Positions 14,630 to 16,445 of a stretch of 16,445 bases of DNA are shown here, piece after piece (the stretch's first letter is position 1; each line of letters begins with the position of its first letter). The notes beneath the pieces were generated by a model that had not been told where the DNA came from, did no database searches, and was given only the letters and a program-made list of their open reading frames with translations. The stretch is from contig JAEYQO010000099.1 of NCBI GenBank assembly GCA_023409975.1, forward strand, positions 1-16,445, written 5' to 3'. Source of the stretch: Bacteroidota bacterium. GTDB lineage: Bacteria > Bacteroidota > Bacteroidia > Chitinophagales > Chitinophagaceae. A program made the translations under genes and the position numbers.

Positions 14630-16186
14630 ATGTACAATGAAGATGTATGGGGAGAATGGGTTGTGCGAGAGTCAAAAAATTATAGAGTTATAGATGGCAA
14701 ACAAAAGTATCTACAGAAGGGCTATCTGCATTTTGATAATCGTTTCTGGTTTCCGGAGAGGATTGAGGAGCTTAAGGCTTTAATTGCAAATGGTTTGGTA
14801 TCAACAGACGGATACTGGGCATTTTCACCGTTCATTAAGATTCTCGTAAAATCACCTCGTTTCAGGTGGCAGGAAGAAATCAAGCAATATGAGCTTGAAA
14901 CAAAAATTCGTCCGATATGCTTTGCTGCCCACAAAGATTCACTTATATTAAGCTATTACGCCTTTGCTTTAGCGAGAAAGTATGAAGACTATATTGAGCG
15001 GTCGTGTAGAGCGAATAACATCCTAGGTTTATCGGACTCTATACTTGCATACCGTCCGAGCAGAGGGAAGAACAACATTCAGTTTGCTAAGGAGGTGTTC
15101 GATGCAGTAAAAAAACATGGTACCTGCTCAGCAATTGCTTTAGATATAAAAGGGTATTTTGACCATCTTGACCATGGGATACTCAAGAAGAACTGGATTA
15201 AAATATTGGGGGAAGGTTTACCTAAAGACCAGTATCGTATTTACAAGGTTCTTACAAAGTACAGCTACGTATCTAGCAAAAGTCTTCTCAAAAAGTATAG
15301 ACCAAATCCTAAAAGAGAAGAAGCGATGCCCACAAAATACTTGGATATTGTACCAGGCAATACTACACACGAAAAGTTTGAACATCTTCGTCAGTCTCGG
15401 TTAGTTGTAACGAACGATAAACCAGAGCGAAGAGGTATTCCTCAAGGTTCACCTATGAGTTCAGTATTGTCCAATATTTATCTGGTGGAATTCGATGAAG
15501 ATCTGTGTTCCAAGGCACAGGAAGAAGGGTTCTTGTATCGAAGGTATTGCGATGACATACTAATTGTATGTGCTACGGAAAAGGCTGACGAGCTAAAGAA
15601 ATATATAACTGATAAAATCTCTTCAGAGGATTTTAATCTGGAAATCCAGGACCGGAAGGTTGAGTTAATTGATTTCCGTCCCAACTCTAGAGGAATAATC
15701 CGAGCGTTTAAGCGAGCAAAGACTGATAAAAGTAAGCCTGTTCAGACAAACGAGACCAATGAAAAGTTCTATTATAAGTCTCTACAGTATCTGGGCTTCG
15801 AGTATAATGGACGTTCTATATTAATTCGACCATCTAGTTTGTCGAAATACTTCCGCAAGATGAAAAGAAGGCTTACTAAGTCGGTTCTGATGGCATATGG
15901 CAGGGGTGAAAAGTCTGATAAGGTGCATCTTCGCCAGATTCTTGAACGATATAGCCATTTCGGGCGCAGGAATTTTTTAACCTATGCTTACAAGGCTGCA
16001 TCTGCCCAATACAAAAATTCAAAGGGTGAAATTAAAGAAGGTATGAACTCAGAAGCTATCAGAAGGCAATTGAGAAGGCATATAGGGGTAATGCAGCATG
16101 AGTTAAACAAGAAGAACGAGCAGCGTTTTAAGTATAAATCTTATAAGGGAAAGAAACCAATGCATAAAGAAGTGACACTCCAGTGA
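14630..16186 (+). CDS. Reverse transcriptase, probable defence-associated (DRT2-like)
   Basis: 518 residues from the ATG at 14630; the ATG at 14588, in the hairpin loop, would give 532. Positions here use the longer form. RT motifs in order: KIRPICFAAHKDSLILSYYA (106-125), SAIALDIKGYFDHLDH (181-196, catalytic D186), RRGIPQGSPMSSVLSNIYL (281-299), LYRRYCDDILIV (316-327, catalytic D322 and D323), LEIQDRKVEL (351-360) and LQYLGFEYNGRSI (399-411). A basic C-terminal region follows (RRNFLTYAYKA, RRQLRRHIGVMQHELNKK, ending KYKSYKGKKP) that likely binds RNA. There is no maturase/HNH module, retron partner, CRISPR gene or variable-repeat target nearby. YCDD, the KYSYV segment (224-228) and a long gene-free upstream region fit DRT2 from memory of that group, which blocks phage by reverse transcribing an upstream RNA. 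The gene lies inside the tRNA-Asn island and is A/T-richer than its left neighbours, consistent with transfer. RT identity is near certain; the subgroup is inferred. Confidence 0.9.
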   Translation: MYNEDVWGEWVVRESKNYRVIDGKQKYLQKGYLHFDNRFWFPERIEELKALIANGLVSTDGYWAFSPFIKILVKSPRFRWQEEIKQYELETKIRPICFAAHKDSLILSYYAFALARKYEDYIERSCRANNILGLSDSILAYRPSRGKNNIQFAKEVFDAVKKHGTCSAIALDIKGYFDHLDHGILKKNWIKILGEGLPKDQYRIYKVLTKYSYVSSKSLLKKYRPNPKREEAMPTKYLDIVPGNTTHEKFEHLRQSRLVVTNDKPERRGIPQGSPMSSVLSNIYLVEFDEDLCSKAQEEGFLYRRYCDDILIVCATEKADELKKYITDKISSEDFNLEIQDRKVELIDFRPNSRGIIRAFKRAKTDKSKPVQTNETNEKFYYKSLQYLGFEYNGRSILIRPSSLSKYFRKMKRRLTKSVLMAYGRGEKSDKVHLRQILERYSHFGRRNFLTYAYKAASAQYKNSKGEIKEGMNSEAIRRQLRRHIGVMQHELNKKNEQRFKYKSYKGKKPMHKEVTLQ

Positions 16187-16279
16187 TCAGATACCTAGTT
16201 GGGCTGTTTACCCAATAAATTGAGATTAATTACTCAAGTTTGTGACTTTTTTAAGTGTTTCTCCTTCTGCGTCAAGACC

Positions 16280-16445
16280 TGTGTAATCGGTAACCACAAC
16301 TACACAATTTTCGGCAACCAGGAGTACATAAGTTTCGGCAACAATGAATACACAGTATTCGGCAACATGAGTGCAGATAAATCGGCAACAATGAGTGCAG
16401 AGTTTTGCAGGCTAAATCAGTCTGTTGATGGCACTTACATCGCAT
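16280..16445. mobile_element. Probable terminus of an IS21-family insertion sequence (partial)
   Basis: The sequence TGTGTAATCGGTAACC opens at 16280 and is followed by tandem subterminal repeats. IS21-family elements begin with TG and carry several copies of a roughly 20-base transposase-binding repeat near each end. No transposase gene is in view, since the element would continue past the window. Family assignment rests on this architecture only. Confidence 0.45.
16287..16404 (+). repeat. Five tandem 24-base repeats
   Basis: Units beginning TCGGCAAC (first copy TCGGTAAC) start at 16287, 16311, 16335, 16359 and 16382, a period of 24, 24, 24 and 23 bases. The consensus is about TCGGCAACAATGAGTACACA plus four variable bases. 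There are no unique spacers between copies, so this is a tandem repeat and not a CRISPR array. Confidence 0.85.

Noticed and set aside
14157..16186. Group II intron with its reverse transcriptase/maturase
   Set aside because: The active site is YCDD instead of the usual YADD, no HNH endonuclease module is visible, and I saw no domain V-like hairpin downstream of the gene.
16287..16404. CRISPR array
   Set aside because: The repeats are contiguous and degenerate with no unique spacers, and no cas gene is in view.

Overview
The window looks like a piece of chromosome from a member of the Bacteroidota. Four pieces of evidence support this. Several secreted proteins end in type IX secretion (T9SS) sorting domains, of both type A and type B. 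The best promoters match the Bacteroidota form TTG-N19-TAnnTTTG. Most genes lack a Shine-Dalgarno sequence. The cytoplasmic genes also fit this phylum.

Layout. Bases 1-8100 are a surface and secreted protein region. It holds the 3' part of a large Ig-repeat protein with a type B (gliding-motility-type) sorting domain, then a multidomain adhesin-like protein (discoidin-like, CARDB-like, Ig-like and PKD domains, type A sorting domain). After these come two about 90% identical beta-propeller (SBBP-repeat) proteins on either side of a small secreted protein of unknown function. The propeller proteins lie in 1.55-kb direct repeats that include the terminator hairpin and promoter in front of them. 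The second propeller carries a different sorting domain from the first, a near copy of the one on the adhesin-like protein. Bases 8100-12150 are ordinary housekeeping or regulatory genes: a small XRE-type DNA-binding protein, a zinc-ribbon protein, an overlapping acetyltransferase/PLP-racemase pair, and rtcB on the minus strand. Bases 12150-13770 hold little coding sequence. They contain a well-formed minus-strand promoter, two tiny overlapping ORFs and a strong terminator upstream of rtcB, then one unrecognised ORF.

At about 13768-13809 there is the 3' half of a tRNA-Asn gene on the minus strand with no 5' half. This is the usual scar left where an element integrates into a tRNA gene, so the sequence to its right is probably an integrated island. 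The island begins with about 760 bases without a convincing protein gene but with several hairpins. It then encodes a reverse transcriptase with a YCDD active site that is not group II-intron-like or retron-like in context. Its motifs and the long structured leader fit the defence-associated reverse transcriptases, and DRT2 best. DRT2 uses an upstream noncoding RNA as a template for rolling-circle reverse transcription. The window closes in five 24-base repeats just inside a TGTG terminus, which look like the end of an IS21-family insertion sequence.

The candidate defence system (leader RNA plus reverse transcriptase in a tRNA-Asn island) is the most interesting content. The second is the shuffling of sorting domains among the T9SS cargo genes. 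All family names come from reading motifs by eye. No searches were run.
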